From assembly GCF_047462415.1 (NCBI RefSeq), contig NZ_JANSJE010000003.1:1-64000 (forward strand): a stretch of DNA of 64,000 nucleotides, given 5' to 3'. Origin of the DNA: Thermostichus sp047462415 (GTDB lineage: Bacteria > Cyanobacteriota > Cyanobacteriia > Thermostichales > Thermostichaceae). Position 1 is the first letter of the stretch, and every line of letters starts with the position of its first letter. Below, piece by piece: positions 15,798 through 24,618 of this stretch. The position numbers and the translations under genes are program-made. The notes beneath the pieces were generated by a model. It made no database searches. It was not told where the DNA came from and was given only the letters and a program-made list of their open reading frames with translations.

Positions 15798-17918
15798 ATG
15801 ACCCCCGCGGAGGCGGGCAAAGAGGCGCTGCGGCAGGGCCGCTTTCAAGAGGCCATCCAACTGCTGGAGGCCTACTTGGCTCAATCTCGCCAGCAGGGCG
15901 GAGCAGCAGCGATCCCGACAGGCTCCTCCGACAGCCAGACCCTGGAGGCCCAGATGAACCTGGTGCGGGCCTACCATCTGGCGGGCGAGGCGGAGAAGGC
16001 GCGGGCGCTTTGTCTGGAACTGCTGCAGCACCCGGATCCCCAGGCGCGAGGCTGGGCCCAAAAAATCCTGCCCCGCCTGCCCCAAACGGTGGAAAAACCC
16101 GCTGCTTCCCCGCCCTCCCCAGAACCGGCTTCTGAGGCTCAGCCGCTCTCCAGCCGCCAACGGGCCGCTCAACTGGGCCTGAGGATCCCCCTGCCGGAGC
16201 GGGCCGGTTCTCTACGCTGGGCCAAGTGGGGATCCCTGGGGGTGGGCATCCTCTTCCTCTGGTGGCTGAGTTTTGTGCTGGTGGGCGCTCACCTAGATTT
16301 CGGACGGCTGAGTTTTCCGCGGCAACTTTGGTTTTTGCAAGGGTTGCTGCCCTGGCTGCGCAATGGCCTGCGCTGGTTGGTAGCCGGCAGCCTGGCGGTC
16401 AACTTTGGCGTCGGCCTTTTGTTTTTTGCCCCCTGGCTGATGGATCACCTGCACCGGCGGCTGCACAAGCTGCGCTGGACCACCTTGGGGGAAATTGAGC
16501 GCCACAGTCCCGAGGCGGCCCGCCTGCTGCAGCGCCTCTGCGCCCAAAAACAACTGAAACAACCCCGCCTAGGGGTGATCCCGGAAGGGGGGCCGCTGGC
16601 TTTTGTTTACGGCACTCTTCCCGACGGCGGCCGCATCGTGGTCACCCAGGCCCTGTTGCAGCAGCTTGCCCCGGATGAGATTGCCGCCGTCTATGCCCAA
16701 GCCCTGGGGCGCATCGTCAACGGCGACATCCTGGTTATGACCCTGCTGGGATCCCCCCTTCAACTGGTTTACTTGGCTCTGGAGCAGGTGAGCCAACTGG
16801 GGAACAAACGGCGGGATCTCATCGGCCATGCGGCCCCCCTGCTCTACCTAATCTACACAGTGCTTTCCTACCCGCTGTTTTTCCTCTCTCGCCTGGGCAC
16901 CTCCCACGCCGATCACTTCGCGGTGGAGGCCACGGGCAACCCCAACGGGCTGGTGGCCGCTCTGCTCAAGTCGGCTGCCGGCCTGCAGGAGGCCCACAAA
17001 AACGACCGCCGCCCATCTTCGCTGCTGCACTGCACCCGACTGTTCAGCTTCTTGGACTTCAAAACCACCGCCGCTGCCAGTGCCGCCGTCCGCCTGCGGG
17101 ATCCCGCCCAAGCTGGCCAAGTCTTTCTCTGGGATCAGCTCAACCCCTGGGCCCGCTGGATGCAGGTCAACTCCAGCCATCCGTTGCCGGGGCACCGCTT
17201 CCAGGTTTTGGCGGAGTATGCGCAACGGCTGCGCCTGCTGCCGGAGTTGCGCCTGGGATCTGGATCCAAGTTGGATGGGGTCCGTCTGCAAAGCCGCTTC
17301 TGGCTGGATCTGGCCATCTACGCTGCCGAAGTGGTCGGGATCCTCGTCGGTTGGCTGGTGGGGCTGATCCTCTACCTGCTGCTGCAAGATCGCCTCGATC
17401 CCAAAGTCATTGCTGCGGTAGCGGTGGTGGGCTGTGGCCTAGGCCTGGGATCCAAGGCGGTGTTGATGTACCGCGGATCCCTGTCGCCCCAGACAACTGA
17501 TGTACTCCACTTGCTGGCTGACCCCGAGGCGGATCCCTGCCGTGGCCAGCCGGTGGAGCTGGAAGGAGAGCTGCTGGGCTTGGGACAAGCCGGCTATCAA
17601 CTGGGGGCGGAGCCGAAGCTGCAAGATGCCACCGGGCTGATCCCGCTGCGCTTTACCTCTCCCCTGGGACCGGTGGGCAATGTCTTTTCCGGCCTAAAGC
17701 AGCTCCGTGCCCTCATGGGCCGGCGGGTCAAGGTGGTGGGCTGGTTCCGCCGCGGCAACACCGCCTGGGTGGATCTGGCCTATGTGCAAGTGGGATCCGA
17801 CCGGCTCCACAGCCGTCCCCGCCTGTGGCTGGCTTTGTTGGGTTTGGGAGTTGTCTTGCTGGGGATTTGGGGGGCCTTCTATTTCCCCAACCTGCGCTTC
17901 TACCTGCGACGGTGGTAG
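15798..17918 (+). CDS. M48 (HtpX-like) family membrane protein lacking the zinc-protease motif
   Basis: A 706-residue protein. TPR-like helices at residues 3-90 (GKEALRQGRFQEAIQLLEAYLA) are followed by a linker, two or three hydrophobic segments at about residues 145-220, and an M48-like core. The core aligns to the HtpX stretch VLAHELGHIKNRDVLVMT as VYAQALGRIVNGDILVMT. Both zinc histidines and the catalytic glutamate of HExxH are therefore absent (Q, A, R), and the later ligand region reads SHADHFAVEATGNP. After another membrane pair, a beta-rich domain (VELEGELLGLGQAGYQL, RRVKVVGWFRRG) and a final TM helix end the protein. I infer a non-proteolytic membrane scaffold or chaperone. It ends 7 bp from convergent typA. 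Confidence 0.75.
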   Translation: MTPAEAGKEALRQGRFQEAIQLLEAYLAQSRQQGGAAAIPTGSSDSQTLEAQMNLVRAYHLAGEAEKARALCLELLQHPDPQARGWAQKILPRLPQTVEKPAASPPSPEPASEAQPLSSRQRAAQLGLRIPLPERAGSLRWAKWGSLGVGILFLWWLSFVLVGAHLDFGRLSFPRQLWFLQGLLPWLRNGLRWLVAGSLAVNFGVGLLFFAPWLMDHLHRRLHKLRWTTLGEIERHSPEAARLLQRLCAQKQLKQPRLGVIPEGGPLAFVYGTLPDGGRIVVTQALLQQLAPDEIAAVYAQALGRIVNGDILVMTLLGSPLQLVYLALEQVSQLGNKRRDLIGHAAPLLYLIYTVLSYPLFFLSRLGTSHADHFAVEATGNPNGLVAALLKSAAGLQEAHKNDRRPSSLLHCTRLFSFLDFKTTAAASAAVRLRDPAQAGQVFLWDQLNPWARWMQVNSSHPLPGHRFQVLAEYAQRLRLLPELRLGSGSKLDGVRLQSRFWLDLAIYAAEVVGILVGWLVGLILYLLLQDRLDPKVIAAVAVVGCGLGLGSKAVLMYRGSLSPQTTDVLHLLADPEADPCRGQPVELEGELLGLGQAGYQLGAEPKLQDATGLIPLRFTSPLGPVGNVFSGLKQLRALMGRRVKVVGWFRRGNTAWVDLAYVQVGSDRLHSRPRLWLALLGLGVVLLGIWGAFYFPNLRFYLRRW

Positions 17919-17925
17919 CCGACCA

Positions 17926-19743
17926 CTAGCGACGAGAGGCCGTCAACTGCGCCTTGCGCAGCCGCACCGACTGGGGCGTGATCTCCACCAGCTCGTCCTC
18001 GCCGATGTACTCCAGCGCCCGCTCCAGGTTCATCTCCACCGGCGCCTGCAAATGCACCAGCTCTTCCCCGCTGGCAGCCCGGTGGTTGGTCAGTTGCTTG
18101 GTTTTGCAGACGTTCAACTCCAAGTCCTGTGGACGGTTGTGCTCGCCCACGATCATGCCCTTGTAGACGCGGGTACCTGGCGTAATGAAGAACACCCCGC
18201 GGTCTTCCGCATTTTTCAGTGCGTAGCTGGTGGCCACCCCTTCTTCAAAGGCGATCAGCACCCCGTTGCGGCGCATTTCCATTTCAGAGGTCAGGGGGCG
18301 ATACTCCAAAAAGCTGTGGCTCATGATCCCCTCGCCGCGGGTGATGCGGATAAACTCCCCACGGAAGCCGATCAGCCCTCGGGCCGGGATGACAAACTCC
18401 AACTGGGCCCGCCCGTCCGCGCCCACCATCAGGTTCTGCATCTCCCCCCGCCGCTGCCCCAGCCGTTCAATGCAGGCGCCCACCGTCGATTCCGGCACAT
18501 CCAGCACCAAACACTCATAGGGCTCGTAGGGTTGGCCGTTGACCTCGCGGAAGATCACCTTCGGCTGCCCCACCTGAAACTCGTAGCCCTCCCGCCGCAT
18601 GGTCTCCAGCAAAATGCCCAGGTGCAGCTCGCCCCGCCCCGACACCAAAAAGCGATCCGGGGAATCTGTCTCTTCCACCCGCAGCGCCACGTTGGTTTCC
18701 AGCTCCCGCAGCAGGCGCTCCCGCAATTGCCGCGAAGTAACAAAGGTGCCCTCTTGGCCGGCAAAGGGAGAGTCGTTGACGCAGATCATCACCTGCAGCG
18801 TCGGCTCATCCACCTTGATCAGCGGCAAAGCCTGCGGGTTCTCGGGAGAGGTGAGGGTGTGGCCGATGTTGGCCTCGGCAAACCCCGCCACGGCGACGAT
18901 GTGGCCGGCAGTAGCCTCGGTGAGCTCGACGCGCTGCAGGCCCTGGAAGCCAAAGAGCTTGGTTACCTTGCCCTTGACGATCGACCCATCTTCTTTGACC
19001 ACCGCCAACTGATCCCCAAGGCGGATGGTGCCGTTGTGGATCTTGCCGATCACGATCCGACCCAGGTATTCCGAGTACTCCAGCGTGGTAACCTGCAGTT
19101 GTAACGGCTTGGCCGGATCCCCAATCGGCGGCGGGACATGCTTGAGGATGGCTTCAAAGAGGGGCTTCATGTCCAGCGGGCCGCTGTACCTTCCTTCCAG
19201 AAAAGCTTTCAGGTCAGCTTCTTCCAGGGCAAAGCCCCGCAGCCCCGAAGCAAAGAGGTAGGGAAAGTCGCACTGGTCTTCGTCGGCCCCCAGCTCCAAA
19301 AACAGATCCAGCACCTTGTCGATGGCCTTGTAGGGCTCGGCACGAGGCCGATCGATTTTGTTGACCACCACGATCGGGCGCAGGCCCTTTTCCAACGCCT
19401 TGCGCAGCACAAAGCGGGTTTGCGGCATCGGGCCTTCGTTGGCGTCCACGATCAACAAGCAGCCCTCCACCATGCCCAGCACCCGCTCCACCTCTCCGCC
19501 GAAGTCGGCGTGGCCGGGGGTATCGACAATATTGATCAGGGTTTCGCCGTAGCGGACGGCTGTGTTCTTGGCCAGGATGGTGATGCCCCGCTCTCGCTCC
19601 AGGGCATTGAAGTCCAACACGCAGGTGGGAATGTCCTCTCCCTCCCGAAAGGTGCCTGCCTGGCGCAGCAGGGCGTCCACAAGGGTGGTTTTGCCGTGGT
19701 CGACGTGGGCGATGATGGCGACGTTGCGGATGGGGAGTGACAT
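17926..19743 (-). CDS. typA: Ribosome-associated GTPase TypA/BipA
   Basis: A 605-residue translational GTPase related to EF-G. G1 is IIAHVDHGKTTLVDALL, switch I RERGITI, G3 DTPGHADFGGEVERV, and G4 NKIDRPRAEP. The C-terminal BipA-specific domain has YLTRITRGEGIMSHSF-like sequence (FIRITRGEGIMSHSFLEY). The family acts in ribosome assembly and stress or cold adaptation. Length and motifs are complete. It is monocistronic as far as can be seen. Confidence 0.97.
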   Translation of the reverse strand: MSLPIRNVAIIAHVDHGKTTLVDALLRQAGTFREGEDIPTCVLDFNALERERGITILAKNTAVRYGETLINIVDTPGHADFGGEVERVLGMVEGCLLIVDANEGPMPQTRFVLRKALEKGLRPIVVVNKIDRPRAEPYKAIDKVLDLFLELGADEDQCDFPYLFASGLRGFALEEADLKAFLEGRYSGPLDMKPLFEAILKHVPPPIGDPAKPLQLQVTTLEYSEYLGRIVIGKIHNGTIRLGDQLAVVKEDGSIVKGKVTKLFGFQGLQRVELTEATAGHIVAVAGFAEANIGHTLTSPENPQALPLIKVDEPTLQVMICVNDSPFAGQEGTFVTSRQLRERLLRELETNVALRVEETDSPDRFLVSGRGELHLGILLETMRREGYEFQVGQPKVIFREVNGQPYEPYECLVLDVPESTVGACIERLGQRRGEMQNLMVGADGRAQLEFVIPARGLIGFRGEFIRITRGEGIMSHSFLEYRPLTSEMEMRRNGVLIAFEEGVATSYALKNAEDRGVFFITPGTRVYKGMIVGEHNRPQDLELNVCKTKQLTNHRAASGEELVHLQAPVEMNLERALEYIGEDELVEITPQSVRLRKAQLTASRR

Positions 19744-19929
19744 AAGAAATAATCAACTCATAAAGTAACGCCCTATAGGCGAGCTTGCCCTAGGGCTGCT
19801 TCTATAACTGTAGCGCAAAGAAGCGTTACATTAAGAGATAGGGGAGCAACAGAGCGAACTCCCGCACCGACGCCGACAGGCCCTCCTCAGGGGATCCTGT
19901 CAACTGCGCCGGCAACCGGCCTAGGTTGC

Positions 19930-20037
19930 CTACATATCCGCGCCGCGTAGGTAGAGCAGCAGGATAACCGCCGGCCCTGCCAGAACGATCAAGGCCAGCA
20001 GCGCCAACTGCACGAACACTTCGTACTGTCCGAACAT
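19930..20037 (-). CDS. psb30: Photosystem II small subunit Psb30 (Ycf12)
   Basis: A 35-residue single-TM protein in the gap between typA and hemA. Its core QLALLALIVLAGPAVILLLY matches the conserved Psb30/Ycf12 pattern (QL..LA.IVLAGP.VI.LLA), with LAGP as the key signature. The short lumenal or stromal ends are MFGQYEVFV and LRGADM. The start ATG is preceded by GGGAGTTGGGGGT. Psb30 is a peripheral PSII subunit near cytochrome b559 that stabilises the complex. The gene lies on the minus strand with its own spacer on both sides, so it is probably monocistronic. Confidence 0.88.
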   Translation of the reverse strand: MFGQYEVFVQLALLALIVLAGPAVILLLYLRGADM

Positions 20038-20141
20038 ACCCCCAACTCCCAGAGCTTACGTTTTGTATCCTAAGGGCAGCCCTTCCCCTGAGATGAGAGA
20101 GCTGTTACAATTCTTTAATATTTGACACTGCCCAGGGATCC

Positions 20142-21437
20142 CTAGCGTTCCTGCTGCGCCTGAAACGGCATGGGATCGAGGTTAAACAGCTCCTGCAGGA
20201 TTTGCATAGCCCTGCGCCGCGCCTCGATGTCCCGCTTGGCCCGCAGCTGCACCATGGGATCGTGCAGGATCTTGTTGACGATGCCGCGGGTGAGGGCGTC
20301 GATCACCTCCAGGTGCTTTTCGGCAAAGTCTTTGCCTAGGCGGGAGAGGGCTTTTTCCATCTCCTGCTCGCGTATAGACTCCACCTTGTGGCGCAGGCTG
20401 GAAATGGTGGGCACCGTCTCCAGAGAGCGCCACCACTCCATAAACTGCTCCACCTCTTCTTCCACCAAGTCTTCGGCATCCCGGGCCAGCTTTTGCCGCT
20501 GGGCGCGGTTTTCTTCCACAATGCGGGAGAGGTGATCCACGTTGAACACCTGTACCCCTCTTAGCTTTTCCACGTCGGGATCAATGTTGCGGGGCACCGA
20601 GATATCCACCAACAGCAGCGGCTGATTCGTCTGCAGCACCCCCGCCAGTTGCTCGTAGGTGAGGATCGGCTGGGTGGCGCCAGTGCTGGTGAAGACCAGG
20701 TTGGACTCGGCCACACTGCTCAACAGCGCCTCCCAGGGCAACACCTGGATCGGCTGCTCAAATTGTTTGGCCAGGGCCTCGGCTCGCTCCAAGGAGCGGT
20801 TGACCACGGTAATATCCACCGCCCCTTTGGCCAGGAGGTGCTGCACCAACAGGCGGGCCATCCTCCCTGCTCCCACCACGGTCACCTTGCCCTGGGAAAG
20901 GGATCCTTGCTCCTGCAAGGCCAACTCCACCGCTGCCGAGCTGATGGACATGGCGCCGGTGCCGATCCCCGTCTCGGTGCGGATGCGCTTGCCGGCGGTG
21001 ATGGCCGCCTTGAAGAGGCGGTTGAGGATGCGATCCATGCCGTTGCAGGCTTGCCCCAGTTGCTGCGCTTTTTTCACTTGCGACAGGATCTGTCCCTCTC
21101 CCAACACCAAGCTGTCCAGCCCGGCGGCCACCCGCACCAGGTGCGTCACCGCATCTTGGTAGAGCAGCGTAAACAGGTGCGGGCGCAGTTGGGGCAGCGG
21201 GATCCCTTTTGCCTCCGCCAAAAACTGCATCGTCTGCTGGACACCGCTTTCCATTTCTGGGGTGACAATGTAGACTTCCAGCCGGTTACAGGTGCTGAGG
21301 ATCGCCGCTTCCTCAATGTGGGGGTGGGCACGGAGCTGCTGGATCCTCTCTCCCACCTCGGCCTCGGAAATGCTGAGGCGCTCCCGGATCTCCACAGGAG
21401 CTGTGCGATGGCTAAGACCGACAACCGCGATAAACAT
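20142..21437 (-). CDS. hemA: Glutamyl-tRNA reductase
   Basis: A 431-residue enzyme that reduces glutamyl-tRNA(Glu) to glutamate-1-semialdehyde, the first committed step of heme, chlorophyll and bilin synthesis. The nucleophilic cysteine lies in LSTCNRLEVY (about residue 50), and LVLGEGQILSQVKKA is the family signature. The NADPH domain has VVGAGRMARLLVQHL, and the C-terminal dimerisation helix is present. I chose ATG 21437 (MFIAVVGLSHRTAP), preceded by GGAGAGG, over an upstream start at 21461. Confidence 0.95.
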   Translation of the reverse strand: MFIAVVGLSHRTAPVEIRERLSISEAEVGERIQQLRAHPHIEEAAILSTCNRLEVYIVTPEMESGVQQTMQFLAEAKGIPLPQLRPHLFTLLYQDAVTHLVRVAAGLDSLVLGEGQILSQVKKAQQLGQACNGMDRILNRLFKAAITAGKRIRTETGIGTGAMSISSAAVELALQEQGSLSQGKVTVVGAGRMARLLVQHLLAKGAVDITVVNRSLERAEALAKQFEQPIQVLPWEALLSSVAESNLVFTSTGATQPILTYEQLAGVLQTNQPLLLVDISVPRNIDPDVEKLRGVQVFNVDHLSRIVEENRAQRQKLARDAEDLVEEEVEQFMEWWRSLETVPTISSLRHKVESIREQEMEKALSRLGKDFAEKHLEVIDALTRGIVNKILHDPMVQLRAKRDIEARRRAMQILQELFNLDPMPFQAQQER

Positions 21438-21751
21438 GCCTCTCCGTCGTCTGTACAGCAACAGTTATTAAAAGCAAAATCTCTGAACAAAAGCAAATCA
21501 TCCCTTTTCGGGAAGGTTGAGCTGAGACCGGTGTCAAGGCAGTTCCTTGTCTCGGTTCCAGCAAGCTTAGGTAACTTTTCTCAGCCTACCTAAACCCTAA
21601 GACCAGTATCGAACCGGTTTCGCAGGATTTTGCTGAAGAGTTATTACGTTTTTTCGGGTTGCAACTTGATAGATTTTTTAACGTTCGACCAAAGAGAAGA
21701 GCGACCTTCGCCAAGGGAAAGTCGCCCTCATCTTTTCGGCAGGGGATCTGT
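21438..21751. other. Intergenic region between hemA and glpX
   Basis: A 314-bp AT-richer spacer that must hold the hemA upstream region on the minus strand. Apart from short T-runs (TTTTTTCGGG near 21650, TTTTTTAA near 21672) I see no gene, no repeat copy and no clear terminator stem. Confidence 0.5.
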
Positions 21752-22795
21752 TTAGCGCAGTTGCAGGCTGCGGGGCTGTTGGCCGTCTTTCATGTGGATG
21801 GTATCCACGAAGCGCACCGTGCGCGACTGGCTGGAGATCACCAGGGTTTCGGTGCGGGCCCCACCGCCGAAGAAGCGCACCCCCCGCATCAGGTCGCCAT
21901 CGGTAATGCCGGTGGCGGCAAAGAGCACTTCCTTGCCGCTGGCCAGCTCTTCACATTCCCACACCTTGTCGGGATCCTCGATGCCCTTTTCTTTCAGTTC
22001 CCGCCGCGTTTCCTCCACCGGCGGCAGGTAGGTGCCCGCCTGCACCACTTCGGGATCGTAGATCAGCCGCCCCTGGAAGTGGGCGCCCAGGCAACGCAGC
22101 GCCGCTGCCGAGATCACTCCTTCGGGAGCCGCCCCGATCCCCATCAGGGCGTGGATGCCGGTGCCGTTGAAGCCTGCCGAGAGGGCCGCCGAGATGTCGC
22201 CATCGGTAATCAGCTTCACCCGCGCCCCCGCCTCGCGGATTTGGCGGATGAGATCGACGTGGCGCTTGCGATCCATGACCACCACCGTCAGGTCTGAGAT
22301 CTCCCGATCCAGGCTTTCGGCGATGATCTGCAGGTTTTTCTCAGGGGGATAGTCGAGGTGCACCTTGCCCTTAGCCTGGGGCGGAGCCGCCAGCTTTTGC
22401 ATGTAGATGTCCGGCGCGTGCAGCAGGCCGCCTTTTTCGGAGATGGCCAGCACTGCCATAGAGCCGTTTTGGCCTTTGGCCACCAGGTTGGTACCCTCGC
22501 AGGGATCCACGGCAATATCGATTTCCACCAGCTCTTCCACACGGCAGAATTGCTCCGCATCCGGACGGGTACAGATGCCCACCTCTTCCCCGATGTAGAG
22601 CATGGGGGCCTCATCGCGGGTTCCCTCCCCGATGACGATGCGACCGCGCATGGGGATCTGGTTCAGTTTCTCCCGCATGGCCTCGACGGCCACCTGATCG
22701 GCAGTCTTGTTGTCGCCTTTGCCCATCCAGCGGGCCGCGGCGATGGCAGCCTGCTCCACCACTTCGATGATCTCTAGCCCCAACTTGTTGTCCAC
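21752..22795 (-). CDS. glpX: GlpX-type fructose-1,6-/sedoheptulose-1,7-bisphosphatase
   Basis: A 347-residue class II bisphosphatase serving the Calvin cycle and gluconeogenesis in cyanobacteria. Family motifs are GLEIIEVVEQAAIAAARW at the N-terminus, RIVIGEGTRDEAPMLY, the metal-binding DIAVDPCEGTNLVAKGQ, and GDGDISAAL-like TDGDISAAL. I chose GTG 22795 (VDNKLGLEI), which matches the family N-terminus and has AAGGGGG upstream. The frame extends to a TTG at 22834 that adds 13 atypical residues. Confidence 0.93.
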   Translation of the reverse strand: MDNKLGLEIIEVVEQAAIAAARWMGKGDNKTADQVAVEAMREKLNQIPMRGRIVIGEGTRDEAPMLYIGEEVGICTRPDAEQFCRVEELVEIDIAVDPCEGTNLVAKGQNGSMAVLAISEKGGLLHAPDIYMQKLAAPPQAKGKVHLDYPPEKNLQIIAESLDREISDLTVVVMDRKRHVDLIRQIREAGARVKLITDGDISAALSAGFNGTGIHALMGIGAAPEGVISAAALRCLGAHFQGRLIYDPEVVQAGTYLPPVEETRRELKEKGIEDPDKVWECEELASGKEVLFAATGITDGDLMRGVRFFGGGARTETLVISSQSRTVRFVDTIHMKDGQQPRSLQLR

Positions 22796-23053
22796 GGTGT
22801 GCCCCCTTTGTGATGTCGGAACGGTGAAGGCCAACTTAAGGATATCTTCAGACTCTGCTCCTCAGTTTACCAGGGTAGGCTTCTTCTCAGGATCCCGTTC
22901 TCTCAACCCCAATAATCTGAGAGAACAAATCCCCCAAAGTCAAGCAGAAAGAGCGATCCCCGTCTTGGCCGTTGGCTATTGTCGGCTGGGGATCAAGGGT
23001 GATAGCCTGGCTTAAAGCCAATAAGTTTTTCTTAAGGACATTAAAAAAACGCG

Positions 23054-23329
23054 ATGAGAAGATACGTTTTCGTCAACCGTTCCCGGCAGGTTCAGGTGAT
23101 CCGAACGATCCCCGGCCACTGGGAGCGTACCCTCTTCCCCGGCCAGTATGCCATTTTCGAGGCGGAGCCCGACGACTACCTAGAAGTGTATAGCTGCTGC
23201 TGCTCCACCACCCTTTTGGAAGAGCGCCGCCCCTGCCACTCGCTCTTGGATTCTTCGCTGCCTGAGGCCGATCCCCACTCCTGGCTGCCCCCCCACCTGG
23301 GCAGCTTGGCAGATGCAGTGAACGGATAA
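23054..23329 (+). CDS. DUF1830 family protein
   Basis: A 91-residue cyanobacterial protein. YVFVNRSRQVQVIRTIPG, WERTLFPGQYAIFEA and the following acidic, cysteine-rich YLEVYSCCCST match the DUF1830 layout (a small beta-sandwich with N-R-S near the start). The function is unknown. A run AAGGACATTAAAAAAACGCG precedes the ATG. Confidence 0.75.
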   Translation: MRRYVFVNRSRQVQVIRTIPGHWERTLFPGQYAIFEAEPDDYLEVYSCCCSTTLLEERRPCHSLLDSSLPEADPHSWLPPHLGSLADAVNG

Positions 23330-23335
23330 AGTGAA

Positions 23336-23590
23336 TCAGCTTGGGGATCCCAGATCCTGAGGCCGATTCCCGATTTTGGTCAGCTTGGCAGAAGGGGCAT
23401 CGGGGGGACGGGTCAGGCAACTGCCCCGTGCGGCGTCGCGGAAGGTGTCGATGCCTTCTATGCAATTGTGATAGCCACAATAGGGGCAATAGAGGCGATC
23501 CCCCGGCTGCGGCTCCACGTCAGCCTGGCTCCACCACCGCCGGCAGCGGTCACAGCAAAAGTGGTAGAGAAACTCCAGCGCCACCCTCAT
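23336..23590 (-). CDS. Small zinc-ribbon protein
   Basis: An 84-residue protein with two cysteine pairs, FCCDRCRRWWS and YCPYCGYHNC, typical of a zinc ribbon. A Trp-Trp follows the first knuckle and ETFRDA-like sequence (DTFRDAARG) follows the second. It converges on the DUF1830 gene with only 6 bp between. The start is ATG 23590, and ATG 23599 is an alternative. I do not recognise a function. Confidence 0.6.
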   Translation of the reverse strand: MRVALEFLYHFCCDRCRRWWSQADVEPQPGDRLYCPYCGYHNCIEGIDTFRDAARGSCLTRPPDAPSAKLTKIGNRPQDLGSPS

Positions 23591-23752
23591 GGCAACCATC
23601 TCCCTGCCCTGGTAGAGTCCAGCGACGAGAAAGAAGGGGGATACCCTAGATCGCGGCGCTCCAGCTTAGCCGACCAGCAAGACAAAGTCATTATGAGTAT
23701 GGTATGTTAGGTTTGGTTTACATTTGTACTTTACTGTAAGGAGCGTCGACTA

Positions 23753-24361
23753 ATGTCTCAGGAAGGATGTCTGCGGGTGGGGCAGCCCGCTCCCGATTTT
23801 TCGGCCACTGCCGTTTACGACATGGAGTTTAAGACGGTGAGGCTTTCCGACTACCGGGGTAAGAAGTACGTGGTGCTGTTCTTCTACCCCCTGGACTTCA
23901 CCTTCGTCTGCCCAACGGAGATCACGGCTTTTAGCGATCGCTACGACGAGTTTGCCAAGCTGGACACGGAGATCCTCGGCGTCTCGGTGGATAGCGAGTA
24001 CTCTCACCTGGCCTGGATTCAGACCGACCGCAAAGCCGGCGGGGTGGGCGAGCTGAGGTATCCGCTGGTCTCCGACCTCAAGAAAGAGATCAGCGCCGCC
24101 TACAATGTCCTAGATCCGGCGGCAGGGGTGGCTTTGCGCGGCCTGTTCATTATCGACAAGGAAGGGATCATCCAGCATGCCACCATCAACAACCTGGCCT
24201 TTGGCCGCAGCGTGGATGAAACCCTGCGCACCCTGCAGGCCATCCAGTACGTGCAAGCTCACCCCGATGAAGTTTGCCCGGCCAACTGGCAGCCCGGCCA
24301 GAGAACGATGAACCCCGACCCGGTGAAATCCAAGGAGTTCTTCGCGGCGGTTGCCAAGTAG
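23753..24361 (+). CDS. 2-Cys peroxiredoxin
   Basis: A 202-residue typical 2-Cys peroxiredoxin (AhpC/Prx1 type) that reduces hydrogen peroxide and alkyl peroxides. The peroxidatic cysteine is in FYPLDFTFVCPTEI (about residue 53), the resolving cysteine in EVCPANWQPG (about residue 175). AAAGVALRGLFIIDKEG-like sequence (VALRGLFIIDKEGIIQH) completes the fold. The GGxG/YF sensitivity motif typical of hyperoxidation-sensitive enzymes is absent. AAGGAG precedes the ATG, and a terminator follows. Confidence 0.95.
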   Translation: MSQEGCLRVGQPAPDFSATAVYDMEFKTVRLSDYRGKKYVVLFFYPLDFTFVCPTEITAFSDRYDEFAKLDTEILGVSVDSEYSHLAWIQTDRKAGGVGELRYPLVSDLKKEISAAYNVLDPAAGVALRGLFIIDKEGIIQHATINNLAFGRSVDETLRTLQAIQYVQAHPDEVCPANWQPGQRTMNPDPVKSKEFFAAVAK

Positions 24362-24392
24362 GCTTGCCCAGGCCCTGTCAGGGTGCAGGTAC

Positions 24393-24418
24393 AGCTCCAG
24401 CTTTGCTGGAGCTTTTTT
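24393..24418 (+). terminator. Rho-independent terminator of the peroxiredoxin gene
   Basis: AGCTCCAGC-ttt-GCTGGAGCT forms a 9-bp stem with a triloop and is followed by a T-run. Confidence 0.93.
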
Positions 24419-24471
24419 GGCCAAAGGCAGCCCGACAAAAGATCCGACTCTTCCCAACATGACCTTCCGCC

Positions 24472-24509
24472 TCCTCTCTCCCTCGGGGAGAGGGGCCGGG
24501 GGTGAGGGC
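24472..24509 (+). repeat. REP-like hairpin repeat, locus 3
   Basis: CTCTCTCCCTCGGGGAGAGGGG with the tail CCGGGGGTGAGGGC lies between the peroxiredoxin terminator and psaD. Confidence 0.85.
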
Positions 24510-24554
24510 TAACAGCGCCGAACCCTTTCAAACCCGTTGCCAGCAGAGACGAAT

Positions 24555-24587
24555 AAACTAAAGATCCCCTGAGCTGGCCAGGGGATC
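24555..24587 (-). terminator. Terminator of psaD
   Basis: Read on the minus strand, GATCCCCT and AGGGGATC form an 8-bp stem followed by TTTAGTTT, about 30 bp past the psaD stop. Confidence 0.75.
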
Positions 24588-24618
24588 CGACAAGACAGAA
24601 AGACAAAGGCCGCCGGAA

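Noticed and set aside
17707..19104. Plus-strand 465-codon frame opposite typA
   Set aside because: It is antisense to the highly conserved TypA and is low complexity.
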